Assembly (NCBI GenBank): GCA_963711465.1
Contig: CAVQEG010000001.1
Location: forward strand, 1,922,001 to 1,986,000
Direction: 5' to 3'
DNA length: 64,000 nucleotides
Origin: CAVQEG01 sp963711465
GTDB taxonomy: Bacteria > Bacteroidota > Ignavibacteria > OLB7
Shown here piece after piece: positions 16,660-24,688 of the stretch. Numbering within the stretch: position 1 is the stretch's first letter; every line of letters starts with the position of its first letter. A model generated the notes under the pieces. The model saw only the letters and a program-made list of their open reading frames with translations, made no database searches and was not told the origin of the DNA. A program made the position numbers and the translations under genes.

Positions 16660-18489
16660 GTGTTCCGTTCGACATCTCAGCGGCTGGCACCACTGCGACA
16701 CCTACCGACCGAGCCGGGTCACTACGACCTCTACCCGGGGTTCGATGTCGGCGACGGGCTCGTGCACGCCGGCTTCGAGACGCTCGCCGAGCGCATCGCC
16801 GGTGAGCGACGGATCGTCATCGACGGTTATGTGGGGGTGCTGTGGAGTCGGTTCCGGGAAGGACTCGACGCTGCGCTTCGGGCGCGCGGGATCCAGGCGC
16901 GGTGGACCGCCATCGACCGGGCGATGCGTCCGTCGATCGAGATCGAAGCGCTGGCAGCGCCGTTCCTCGGCGGAGACGATCCGCTGTGGGGCAGGCGATT
17001 CACCGGGACGCTGGAGGACTTCTTCGACCGCGCGGCGCTTGCGGCACTGCGTCCGGGCGACGCTGCGACGACGGAGATCCTCTACGGCACCGGCGCGGCG
17101 CTCGCCGGATGGGATGGCCCGCTGCTCTGGCTGGAGGTGCCGAAGAACGAGATTCAATTCCGCTCGCGTGCCGGCAGTGTCACGAATCTCGGCGTCGCTG
17201 CGGCAGCACCGCCGAAGCAGATGTACAAGCGGTTCTACTTCGTCGACTGGCCCGCGGTCGATGCCCACCGCGAAGGTGTGTTCGAGCGGGTCAGCATCGT
17301 CGTCGACGAGCAGCGCCCGGAGACGCCCGTCTGGATGGAATCCGCCGACGTGCGCGACGCGCTCTGGTCGATGAGCCGCACGGCCATCCGCGCGCGCCCG
17401 TGGTTCGAGCCGGGCCCATGGGGAGGTCAGTGGCTGAAGCGGCACATTCCGGAGCTGCCGCAGGACGTTCCCAACTACGCCTGGTCGTTCGAGCTCATCT
17501 CGCCTGAGAACGGCGTCATGATCCGCAGCAGCGGGCAGCTGTTCGAAGTGCCGTTCGCATTGCTGATGGAGCATCATCCACGGGCGATGCTCGGCGTGCA
17601 CGCGGGATACTTCGGTCGCGAATTCCCGATCCGTTTCGATTACCTCGACACGGTCGACGGCGGCAACCTGTCGGTGCAGTGCCATCCCCGCCCCGAATTC
17701 ATCCGCACGCACTTCGGCGAGTCCTTCACCCAGGACGAGTCGTACTACATCACCGACTGCCAGCCAGGCGCGCGCGTCTTCCTCGGCTTTCGAGACGATG
17801 TCGATCAGAGAGAATTCAGGCACGCACTCGAGCGGAGCGAATCCGAAGGAGCGGTGGTGGACGTCGAGCGCTGGGTACACACGGTCGAGTCGCGACGCCA
17901 CGCGCTGTATCTGATTCCCAACGGCACCGTGCACTGCTCCGGCGCGGGCAACCTCGTGCTGGAGATCAGCGCGACGCCGTACATCTTCACGTTCAAGATG
18001 TACGACTGGCTCAGGCGCGACCTCGAGGGTGCCATGCGTCCGCTCAACGTGGAGCGGGCGTGGCGCAATCTGTACTTCGATCGCCGCGAGACGGAGATCG
18101 ACCGCGCGTTCGTCGCCCGTGAATCGGTGCTCCGTCAGGGCGACGACTGGCGAGTGGTCCACCTGAGCACCCATCGGCACCACTTCTATGATGTCGTTCG
18201 CTATGAATTCGACACGAGCATCGACATCGAGGCAGATGACGTCTGCAGGGTGATGAATCTCGTCGAGGGCACGGCGATCGAGGTGGCCACCGGACGAACG
18301 ACGAGGTTCAACTATGCTGAGACGTTCGTCCTCCCCGCCGCTGCCGGTCGCGTCACCCTGCGCAATCTGGGAAGCGAGCGCGCGATGGTGATCGCCGCAT
18401 TCGTCAAGCCGCTGACCGCGCTGTCGGGAACGTCGCTCGCACGCCACGGAAACGATTCGCAGCAGGGGTCGGGATCGGAGCCCGGCTAG
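16660..18489 (+). CDS. Large class I mannose-6-phosphate isomerase-like protein
   Basis: A 609-residue protein of the long Bacteroidota type, roughly 200 residues longer than ManA. The N-terminal 200 residues include IVIDGYVGVLWSRF and resemble a nucleotide-binding domain without a clear Walker A motif. The C-terminal 350 residues contain the ManA-like cupin core: LSVQCHPRPEF holds the metal-binding Q-x-H, and LIPNGTVHCSGAGNLVLEIS the later histidine and Glu. It starts at GTG. Role: interconversion of mannose 6-phosphate and fructose 6-phosphate or a related sugar phosphate. The function of the N-terminal half is unknown. Confidence 0.7.
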   Translation: MFRSTSQRLAPLRHLPTEPGHYDLYPGFDVGDGLVHAGFETLAERIAGERRIVIDGYVGVLWSRFREGLDAALRARGIQARWTAIDRAMRPSIEIEALAAPFLGGDDPLWGRRFTGTLEDFFDRAALAALRPGDAATTEILYGTGAALAGWDGPLLWLEVPKNEIQFRSRAGSVTNLGVAAAAPPKQMYKRFYFVDWPAVDAHREGVFERVSIVVDEQRPETPVWMESADVRDALWSMSRTAIRARPWFEPGPWGGQWLKRHIPELPQDVPNYAWSFELISPENGVMIRSSGQLFEVPFALLMEHHPRAMLGVHAGYFGREFPIRFDYLDTVDGGNLSVQCHPRPEFIRTHFGESFTQDESYYITDCQPGARVFLGFRDDVDQREFRHALERSESEGAVVDVERWVHTVESRRHALYLIPNGTVHCSGAGNLVLEISATPYIFTFKMYDWLRRDLEGAMRPLNVERAWRNLYFDRRETEIDRAFVARESVLRQGDDWRVVHLSTHRHHFYDVVRYEFDTSIDIEADDVCRVMNLVEGTAIEVATGRTTRFNYAETFVLPAAAGRVTLRNLGSERAMVIAAFVKPLTALSGTSLARHGNDSQQGSGSEPG

Positions 18490-18617
18490 GCGACGGCGGC
18501 TGCTCGCCGCGGTCGGCGCATCTTGGCGCCAATCCCGTATCTTCCACGTTTTCGCGCAATGACCCCTCGACGCATCACGGAGTCTGGCACATCAACATTC
18601 CCAGCCGGGAGCGCACC

Positions 18618-19529
18618 ATGGCAGAGAGTCCTTCATACGGGTTGCTGAAAGGCAAACGGGGAATCGTCTTCGGGCCGCTCGATGAGAACAGCATCGGATG
18701 GCAGATCGCGCTGGCGGCGCACCGTGAGGGCGCGACGCTCGCGATCTCGAACGTCGCGGTGGCGATGCGCGTCGGCCGCGTCAACGAGCTGGCGCGGCTC
18801 TGCGGTGACGCGCCGATGATCGTCTGCGATGCCACCGACACGGAGGAACTCACCCGCGCGTTCTCCGAGATGAAAGAGCAGCTGGGTCCTGCCGACTTCA
18901 TCGTTCACTCGATCGGGATGTCGCAGAACATTCGCAAGAGTCTTCCCTACGAGCAGCTCAACTACGACTGGTACCACAAGACGCTCGACGTCTCGGCCAT
19001 CTCACTGCACCGGATGATCAGCGCTGCGCTCGAGCAGGACGCGATCAACGACGGTGCGAGCATCGTCGCCATGTCCTACGTCGCCGCCCAGCGCAACTAC
19101 CAGACGTACTCCGACATGGGGGACGCAAAGGCGCTGCTCGAGTCGATCGTCCGCAGCTACGGAACACGACTGGCCTCGCGCGGAATCCGCATCAACACCG
19201 TCTCGCAGTCACCCACCTGGACACGTGCCGGCAGCGGCATCGAGGACTTCGACAAGATGTACGAATTCGCCGATCACGTCGCGCCTCTCGGCAACGCGAC
19301 CGCCGACGAGTGCGGCGACTACGTCGTCACGCTGCTCAGCGACCTGACGCGGAAGGTGACCATGCAGAACCTCTACCACGACGGCGGCTACAGCTCCATG
19401 GGCGTCACCCTTCCGGTGCTCCGACTTTTCCACGAAGCGCTGCGCGACACGGAGATGACACGCGCCGTGGGACTCGAGTCCTCCGCCGAACGTCTCACGC
19501 GCGTCGACGGCAACGGCGAGCATCGCTAG
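18618..19529 (+). CDS. fabI: Enoyl-[acyl-carrier-protein] reductase (NADH)
   Basis: A 303-residue short-chain dehydrogenase of the FabI type (EC 1.3.1.9), last step of the fatty acid elongation cycle. LLKGKRGIVFGPLDENSIGW is the nucleotide-binding N-terminus as in Bacteroidota FabI; SIGMSQN follows strand 4; the catalytic pair is Y-x6-K in TYSDMGDAKALLE. The C-terminal tail after residue 265 is somewhat longer than in E. coli. Gene stands alone and ends in a 14-bp hairpin. No strong promoter match was found. Confidence 0.92.
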   Translation: MAESPSYGLLKGKRGIVFGPLDENSIGWQIALAAHREGATLAISNVAVAMRVGRVNELARLCGDAPMIVCDATDTEELTRAFSEMKEQLGPADFIVHSIGMSQNIRKSLPYEQLNYDWYHKTLDVSAISLHRMISAALEQDAINDGASIVAMSYVAAQRNYQTYSDMGDAKALLESIVRSYGTRLASRGIRINTVSQSPTWTRAGSGIEDFDKMYEFADHVAPLGNATADECGDYVVTLLSDLTRKVTMQNLYHDGGYSSMGVTLPVLRLFHEALRDTEMTRAVGLESSAERLTRVDGNGEHR

Positions 19530-19554
19530 CCAACGGGTCGGCCTCGAAATCGAA

Positions 19555-19588
19555 ACGGCCTCGCGATCACCGTCGATCGCGAGGCCGT
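19555..19588 (+). terminator. 14-bp perfect hairpin after fabI
   Basis: ACGGCCTCGCGATC (19555-19568) and GATCGCGAGGCCGT (19575-19588) pair perfectly around ACCGTC. It lies between fabI and the convergent barrel gene, so it could serve both strands. There is no U-tract. Confidence 0.65.
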
Positions 19589-19630
19589 CCGCATTTCCGC
19601 GTGAGCCGGTCGATGAATCCCGCCGTAGAC

Positions 19631-20434
19631 CTATTTCTGGAACAGCCCGAGGAAGACGCCGAAGTGCAGCATCGGTCCGTCCGGCTTGATATTCGGCACG
19701 CTCTGAATCGTCGTCCCCTCCCCGTCGGTCCAGTCACCGATGTTCGCGCTCAGCTGCCATCCGGCCGCGGCCCGCAGGAGAATGAACGGCGAGACCGCCA
19801 GTTCGAAATCGATGCGCGGATAGAAGAAGAGATTGCTCTGTGAAATCTGCGTCTGGCGGTTGCGCGCCGATGTGCTCGGGATCGTGTCCTGGTAGCGCGT
19901 GAGCAGATCGCTGAACGTCACGCCGTTCTGCTGGGTCTGTGTAATGGTCAGCTCGTGCGTCGACACGCCAACCATCGATCCGACGGTAATGGCGAACCCA
20001 CGGAAGAACAGCGGAAAGACGTAGTCGATGTCCGCTGCGGTCAGGCCCTCGTGGAAACGGATCGTCCGCTGGAAGTCGTTGCCGTTGACCGAGTATGTCG
20101 CACTCCGGGACTTCGATCCGCCCGCCCCGTAGACGCCGAGACGGACGTTGGGAATCAGCCCCACCACCGTCCATCCGCCGCCACCGTGCATCAGGAGCGT
20201 CGTGCCCATGTCGCCGAGGCCGAGCTGCTGCGACACGCTGTTGAGCTCCGGATCGTTGACGATCGACAGGAAGTTCACGTAGCCGGCACCGACGCCGATG
20301 TACGGAATCTGATCCTCATCGACAGGGATGTTCTCGAAGTTGAAATCGTCGTTCTGCGCACGCGCCACCACCGCGCCAAGCATCAGCAGGAACACGGTTA
20401 CCAGCAGCGCGCGAATCGGGTTCGGTGCGATCAT
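19631..20434 (-). CDS. Outer-membrane beta-barrel protein, family A copy 1
   Basis: 267 residues with a signal peptide (1-27, ending VARAQ) and alternating amphipathic strands. The last strand ends MLHFGVFLGLFQK, nearly the same as the next gene's QLGTFLGLFQQ, and both share an IPYIGVGAGY/LPYFGMGAGF opening after the signal, so they are tandem paralogues. Porin or structural role unknown. It is last in the run of minus-strand barrel genes, 43 bases after its paralogue. Confidence 0.75.
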   Translation of the reverse strand: MIAPNPIRALLVTVFLLMLGAVVARAQNDDFNFENIPVDEDQIPYIGVGAGYVNFLSIVNDPELNSVSQQLGLGDMGTTLLMHGGGGWTVVGLIPNVRLGVYGAGGSKSRSATYSVNGNDFQRTIRFHEGLTAADIDYVFPLFFRGFAITVGSMVGVSTHELTITQTQQNGVTFSDLLTRYQDTIPSTSARNRQTQISQSNLFFYPRIDFELAVSPFILLRAAAGWQLSANIGDWTDGEGTTIQSVPNIKPDGPMLHFGVFLGLFQK

Positions 20435-20477
20435 CGATGGAGTAGATGTATCTCCGCCGGAATCAGCGGAGGTGGGT

Positions 20478-21275
20478 TCACTGTTGAAACAGGCCGAGAA
20501 ACGTGCCGAGCTGCACGAACGGACCAGTGGTTGACAGCTCCGGCATGCCCGTGTATTCCGTGCCGCCCTGATCGTACCATCCCGACTGCAGACCGAGCGT
20601 ATAGCCGCCTGCGAGGCGGAACATGATCATGCCGCTTGGGGCGAATTCCAGAGCGATCATGGGTCGGAGGAACACCGCATTGGACGCGAGCTGCAGTCCG
20701 TAGGCGGCGTCGCCGTCGGACGAACCACCATCGAATCGTCCTGCGCCGAACACATTCGAGAAGGTCTCGGCGTCGGCCCGCGACTGATTGAATTCGAACG
20801 CGCAACTGCCGTAGCCGACCGACAGGCCCGGCATCAGCGTCAGTCGACGGGCCAGTCCAACCGCATATTCCGCCTGGAGGCCCCCCATGAACCGGATGCC
20901 GAACCGAAGCATTCGGGTGTACCGCTGCCCGTCGATCTCGACACTGCCGGAGGTGGCGTGGTAGCCGATGCAGAAGTGACCACCGACGCGCACGTTGCGC
21001 AGGAACGACGGTGAGAATACCAGCATCGCTCCGTAGGTGAGCATCGGAGCGGCTACCTCGTCGAGCCCGAGGTCGTCGGCCAGTGCGTTGAAGTCGGTGA
21101 CGTCGACAAACATGAGCGTGGGGGTGAATCCCGCTCCCATTCCGAAGTACGGGAGTGCCGGCTCCTGGGCGATCTCGAAGGGACGCTCCTTCTGCGCACT
21201 GCCGACCCGGCAGACACAGCACAGGAGCGCAACCACGACGGCCGATTGCACCGCTACTCGGGTCATGCCTCTCAC
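20478..21275 (-). CDS. Outer-membrane beta-barrel protein, family A copy 2
   Basis: 265 residues, signal peptide with a cysteine-rich core (ALLCCVCRVGSAQ). The mature part is strand-rich (FGMGAGF, VRVGGHFCIGY, FGIRFMGGLQAEYAVG) and ends in the FLGLFQQ strand shared with its paralogue at 19631. ATG at 21275 or 21266. Predicted outer-membrane barrel of unknown function. Confidence 0.75.
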   Translation of the reverse strand: MRGMTRVAVQSAVVVALLCCVCRVGSAQKERPFEIAQEPALPYFGMGAGFTPTLMFVDVTDFNALADDLGLDEVAAPMLTYGAMLVFSPSFLRNVRVGGHFCIGYHATSGSVEIDGQRYTRMLRFGIRFMGGLQAEYAVGLARRLTLMPGLSVGYGSCAFEFNQSRADAETFSNVFGAGRFDGGSSDGDAAYGLQLASNAVFLRPMIALEFAPSGMIMFRLAGGYTLGLQSGWYDQGGTEYTGMPELSTTGPFVQLGTFLGLFQQ

Positions 21276-21416
21276 GTCCGTGTCAACGATTCACTCGATT
21301 GCCCAACCGCGGGAAAAATCGCGCCACACTGCACCGCTTCCTCTGCCACCATCGGCCGCGATCCGCCGGCCACGATCACCTCCTGCCTCGAGCACACCAT
21401 CGGCGGTCGGCCGGGA

Positions 21417-22085
21417 TCAATGCGGCAGCGCGAACTGGAACGTCAGGCCGATGTGGGCCGTGAACGGCGTCGTGTTCGGAATGTCGTTCGCGTACAGCGT
21501 TGCGGATTCCTTCAACAGCGAGTTGAGCTGCAGTCCGGCGTTGACGCGAAGTCCCATCCAGTAGTTGGACTCATCCATCAGCACCAGCATCGCGCCGACG
21601 CGCGGCTCCATCAGCGTTTCCATCGCACTGCCGTCGACGTCGAGCGACGTGGTCGTCGGATCAGCCGCGAGCGGATTGGGCATCGATCCTCCCAGCGGCA
21701 GACCGACGTTCATCGATACCTGAAACGCGCTGATGCTCACTCCGGGCTCGAAGTAGAAGTAATTCATCCGATATGTCTGCGCATCCAGCGCTCCGCTCAC
21801 CTTCTTGCCGACACCACGCGTGTCGTAGCCGGCGTTGAGGAAGACCCCGACCGTTTTGGTAAACGGATAGGCGAGGTTGACGCCGAAGCGCATGCAGATT
21901 CCCGGAGCCGCCTCGATCGAGTCGGCCAGATCGCCGATGGGAACCGCGACGCCGACCGCGGCGCCTGCACCGAAGGAGAATCGCGTCGTCGCGCCGCGCT
22001 GCGAGTAGTCGGTCTGTGCCGTGGCAGCCGCGGCGGTCATGAACAGCAGTGCAACAACGAGTAGTGTGGTCGGAATTCGTTTCAT
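21417..22085 (-). CDS. Outer-membrane beta-barrel protein, family B copy 1
   Basis: 222 residues: signal peptide (1-23, ending ATAQ) then TDYSQRGATTRFSFGAGA, a start shared with the two genes at 22218 and 23887 (TDYGNRQATTSL, SDYSDRGARAML). The family pattern continues with a MEPRVGAML strand, a WMGLRV strand and a final GLTFQFALPH. It has the size and strand pattern of an eight-stranded barrel. Function unknown. Confidence 0.75.
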   Translation of the reverse strand: MKRIPTTLLVVALLFMTAAAATAQTDYSQRGATTRFSFGAGAAVGVAVPIGDLADSIEAAPGICMRFGVNLAYPFTKTVGVFLNAGYDTRGVGKKVSGALDAQTYRMNYFYFEPGVSISAFQVSMNVGLPLGGSMPNPLAADPTTTSLDVDGSAMETLMEPRVGAMLVLMDESNYWMGLRVNAGLQLNSLLKESATLYANDIPNTTPFTAHIGLTFQFALPH

Positions 22086-22130
22086 GGTCGGGGCAGAATT
22101 GGATGTATACGATGGCCTCGTTTCCGCGGG

Positions 22131-22167
22131 CGCGACGGACAGGTGCGGGCAGCCGCTGTCCGTCGCG
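22131..22167 (-). terminator. 12-bp hairpin between two family B barrel genes
   Basis: CGCGACGGACAG (22131-22142) and CTGTCCGTCGCG (22156-22167) pair perfectly around 13 bases. It follows the stop of the gene at 22218 in the minus direction and precedes the next barrel gene, so that gene probably has its own promoter. Confidence 0.55.
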
Positions 22168-22217
22168 TGATCGGCGAAAGTAAGAAAAAACGGGGGCAGG
22201 AAGTCCCGCTGCCGCGC

Positions 22218-22874
22218 CTACTGCCGCGACGTTCCCGGAATCGCAAACTGCCAGGTCAGCCCTCCGTGCAGCGCCACGAGCGTGAAGTCCGTATGGCTGT
22301 CGGGCGTGTCCTTGAACTCGTTGAGTGAGTAGCCGCCCACGATGGTCAGTCCCAGCCACCCGATCTTCTCATCGACCAGCGTGATCACCGCCCCGGCGCG
22401 CACCTCCATCAGCGTGTTGAGATCGGTCGTCTTTCCCTCCGTGCTGGTACCGTTCGGATATGCCGTCGAGACTGACATGGGGAATCCGAAGTTGAACCCC
22501 ACGTAGAAGGCACTGAATCGGAATGCCGGCGTCAGGCAGAAGTACGTCAGGTGCGTGTCTTGCCAGGAGTCCGCGTTGTTTTCCGCGTGCAGCCGGGTTC
22601 CGCGGCTGTCGATGCCGAACTGGAGGTTGGCGCCGATCGTCGGGGTCAGCGGATAGGTGCCCTCGCCAACCAGCCGCCACGCGAAGATGGGCTTCACCTT
22701 CAGGTTATCGGGAGGATCGGTGATCATCGACGCCCCGCCGTCGAATTCGATTCCGGCGGTCAGCGACGTCGTCGCCTGCCGGTTGCCGTAGTCGGTCTGT
22801 GCACGTGCCGGCACCGCGACGGCGGTCAGAATGAGCAGCAGTACGAGGATCGAGCAGGTATACGAATGCTTCAT
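22218..22874 (-). CDS. Outer-membrane beta-barrel protein, family B copy 2
   Basis: 218 residues with signal peptide (1-26, ending PARAQ), then TDYGNRQATTSLTAGIEFDG. Strands YPLTPTIGANLQFGID, FSAFYVGFNFGFP, TLMEVRAGAVITLVDEKIGW and GGLTWQFAIPGTSRQ match the copy at 23887 closely. The start is the ATG at 22874, because the signal peptide begins there; the longer open frame upstream is unsupported. It lies after a very strong minus-strand hairpin (23016-23059), so it begins its own transcript. Confidence 0.78.
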   Translation of the reverse strand: MKHSYTCSILVLLLILTAVAVPARAQTDYGNRQATTSLTAGIEFDGGASMITDPPDNLKVKPIFAWRLVGEGTYPLTPTIGANLQFGIDSRGTRLHAENNADSWQDTHLTYFCLTPAFRFSAFYVGFNFGFPMSVSTAYPNGTSTEGKTTDLNTLMEVRAGAVITLVDEKIGWLGLTIVGGYSLNEFKDTPDSHTDFTLVALHGGLTWQFAIPGTSRQ

Positions 22875-22968
22875 GATGATGAACGGGACCTCAGTGGTTG
22901 GACAGGACGGAATGCCGCCGGATGCGACCTGAGCAGGAGTGCGGCGGACCGGGAGAGACGCGAACCTA

Positions 22969-22976
22969 CAAAATTT
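22969..22976 (-). promoter_or_regulatory. Possible -7 element AAATTTTG for the barrel gene
   Basis: On the minus strand the sequence reads AAATTTTG, one base from TAnnTTTG, about 95 bases before the ATG at 22874 and after the terminator of the previous gene. No TTG was found at the right distance upstream. Confidence 0.25.
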
Positions 22977-23015
22977 CTTCCCTCGCGAATCGGGACCGAC
23001 GGGAGCACACGCGAC

Positions 23016-23059
23016 GGCCCCCGCAATCGACTCCGGAAGAGGAGCCGACTGCGGGGGCC
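23016..23059 (-). terminator. Long hairpin terminator after the lipoprotein gene
   Basis: GGCCCCCGCA and TGCGGGGGCC (23016-23025 and 23050-23059) pair perfectly, and on the minus strand the stem continues inward to about 19 bp with two G-U pairs around TCTTCC. It begins 28 bases after the stop of the lipoprotein gene. No direct U-tract. Confidence 0.7.
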
Positions 23060-23086
23060 GATCGGTACAATTGCCGGCGACCCGGG

Positions 23087-23839
23087 CTACGAACCGGAGA
23101 CGAAGTACTCCATCCACGACTCCCGGCGCTTGTCGAACACCAGTTCGTGCCTTGTCGGATGCCAGTACATGTAGGTCACCTGCCGTTGGACCCACGTCTG
23201 GTACTTCGGCGAGTACCACTCGAACGTCTCGACCTGAATGGGGGTCGCAGGGCCCGGTCCGTTCTGATCGGTCGACTGCGTCGAGAGCACCATGGTGCGG
23301 CGCGTCAGCAGGGTCTGCAGCACTTCGCCACTGCCCCGGACCGTGTAGGAGACCGGTCCCATGAAGTCGACCGTCACGTCACCGGTCTCGTGAACGACGA
23401 CAGGTGACGACTGCGACCCGGTCACATACGAGGTATCGAAGAGCACGGTGTGCTGCTGAACCTTCGATCCGAGGGGAATGAATGCCCACTGCGGAGAGAG
23501 GTGCACCCGACCGTAGGAGATCGAGTCGAGCTGTACAGCGATGTCTCCGTACGGCAGGTACGTGTAGCTGGTGGAGTCATCGCGGGTGACGGTGCGGATC
23601 GTCGGATGGTTCCCGTAGGTCTGCACCGATTCGGAGCGGAAGCGATACCACGTCGTGTCGAATGTGCCCGGTATCGAATCGTTGCTCACAGTGAGCGCGT
23701 GCGAGGCGACGACCATCACACTGCCGGGGGCCGGCATGAGCGTCGCGGCCGACGGTTCGGTGGAGTAGCTGCACGCGCCGAGGATGAGCGAACACGCCGC
23801 AGCCGCGCCGAGCGGCCAGTATGTCGTGAAGATCTTCAT
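23087..23839 (-). CDS. Exported lipoprotein, function unknown
   Basis: 250 residues with a lipoprotein signal (ILGACSYSTEPS; Cys about residue 23). The rest is beta-rich with many Tyr, Trp and Thr, for example YFVSGS at the very end and FEWYSPKYQTWVQRQVTYMY. The start at 23839 is fixed by the signal peptide. It follows the family B barrel gene at 23887 by 47 bases and probably shares its transcript. No family recognised. Confidence 0.7.
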   Translation of the reverse strand: MKIFTTYWPLGAAAACSLILGACSYSTEPSAATLMPAPGSVMVVASHALTVSNDSIPGTFDTTWYRFRSESVQTYGNHPTIRTVTRDDSTSYTYLPYGDIAVQLDSISYGRVHLSPQWAFIPLGSKVQQHTVLFDTSYVTGSQSSPVVVHETGDVTVDFMGPVSYTVRGSGEVLQTLLTRRTMVLSTQSTDQNGPGPATPIQVETFEWYSPKYQTWVQRQVTYMYWHPTRHELVFDKRRESWMEYFVSGS

Positions 23840-23886
23840 GATGGTAGTGGGTATGGGAATACGTGTTGTTGACGGTACGATTCGGT

Positions 23887-24606
23887 TCATCGGCCCGTGC
23901 CGGGAATTCCGAACTGCCACGTGATTCCCCCCTGCAGCGATACCGCATTGGAGTTCACTTCGGCGTTGCCGCTCTGTCCGGCGAAGAAGTTCTTGTCGTC
24001 GGTGATCGTGCTGAGGTTGTAGCTCGCCAGTACCGAAAGGCCGAGCCATCCGATCTTCGCGTCGACCAGCGGGATCACCACTCCGATGCGCGGCTCGAGC
24101 ATCACATTGAGATTGTTCTCCGTGATGTTCAGCTCCAGTGTTCGCTCCGGAGCGTCGGTGGTGTTTTGCCAGATCTTGCCACCCGCGGTGGGGAAGCCGA
24201 ATGTGAAGCCGAGGTAGAACGCGCTGAAGGTGAATGCCGGGGACACGGTGAAGTACGTGATGCGGCGCTGCTCCCAGACGGTCTCGTCGCTGTACCAGTA
24301 CATCTTGTTGCCGCGGACGTCGAGCCCGAGCCCGAGCGTCGCGCCGATCACCGGCGTCAGCGGATAGGAAACGTCGATCCCGGTGCGCCAGGCGAAGACC
24401 GGCGCCACCTTGTAGTTCTGGGGTGCGTCGAAGGTCATCGACGCGCCGGCCGTGTAGAACGGTCCGACCGAGAGCATCGCCCGGGCGCCTCGATCGGAGT
24501 AGTCCGACTGCGCCTGCATCGGTCGCGGCAGCAACGTGGCGGCCGTGACGACGACAGCGGCTGTCAGCCAGCACAGAGTCATGCGGTGTGTCATGGTGTG
24601 GTCCAT
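23887..24606 (-). CDS. Outer-membrane beta-barrel protein, family B copy 3
   Basis: 239 residues; signal peptide ends MQAQ after a long hydrophobic stretch (starts at 24606, 24594 or 24582 are possible). Mature start SDYSDRGARAML and last strand GGITWQFGIPGTGR match the copies at 22218 and 21417, and the middle strands YPLTPVIGATLGLGLD, FSAFYLGFTFGFP and MLEPRIGVVIPLVDAKIGW are almost parallel to copy 2. Predicted outer-membrane barrel, function unknown. Confidence 0.78.
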   Translation of the reverse strand: MDHTMTHRMTLCWLTAAVVVTAATLLPRPMQAQSDYSDRGARAMLSVGPFYTAGASMTFDAPQNYKVAPVFAWRTGIDVSYPLTPVIGATLGLGLDVRGNKMYWYSDETVWEQRRITYFTVSPAFTFSAFYLGFTFGFPTAGGKIWQNTTDAPERTLELNITENNLNVMLEPRIGVVIPLVDAKIGWLGLSVLASYNLSTITDDKNFFAGQSGNAEVNSNAVSLQGGITWQFGIPGTGR

Positions 24607-24688
24607 GGGTGGATTGAGTGAACGGGCAGACAGACTGTGTGGATTGACCGCGCCGCGGACGCGACGCGATGCTCAGCCGTGTACTGCG

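Noticed and set aside
18588..18606. TGGCAC before fabI as a sigma-54 -24 element
   Set aside because: No GC doublet at the -12 position.
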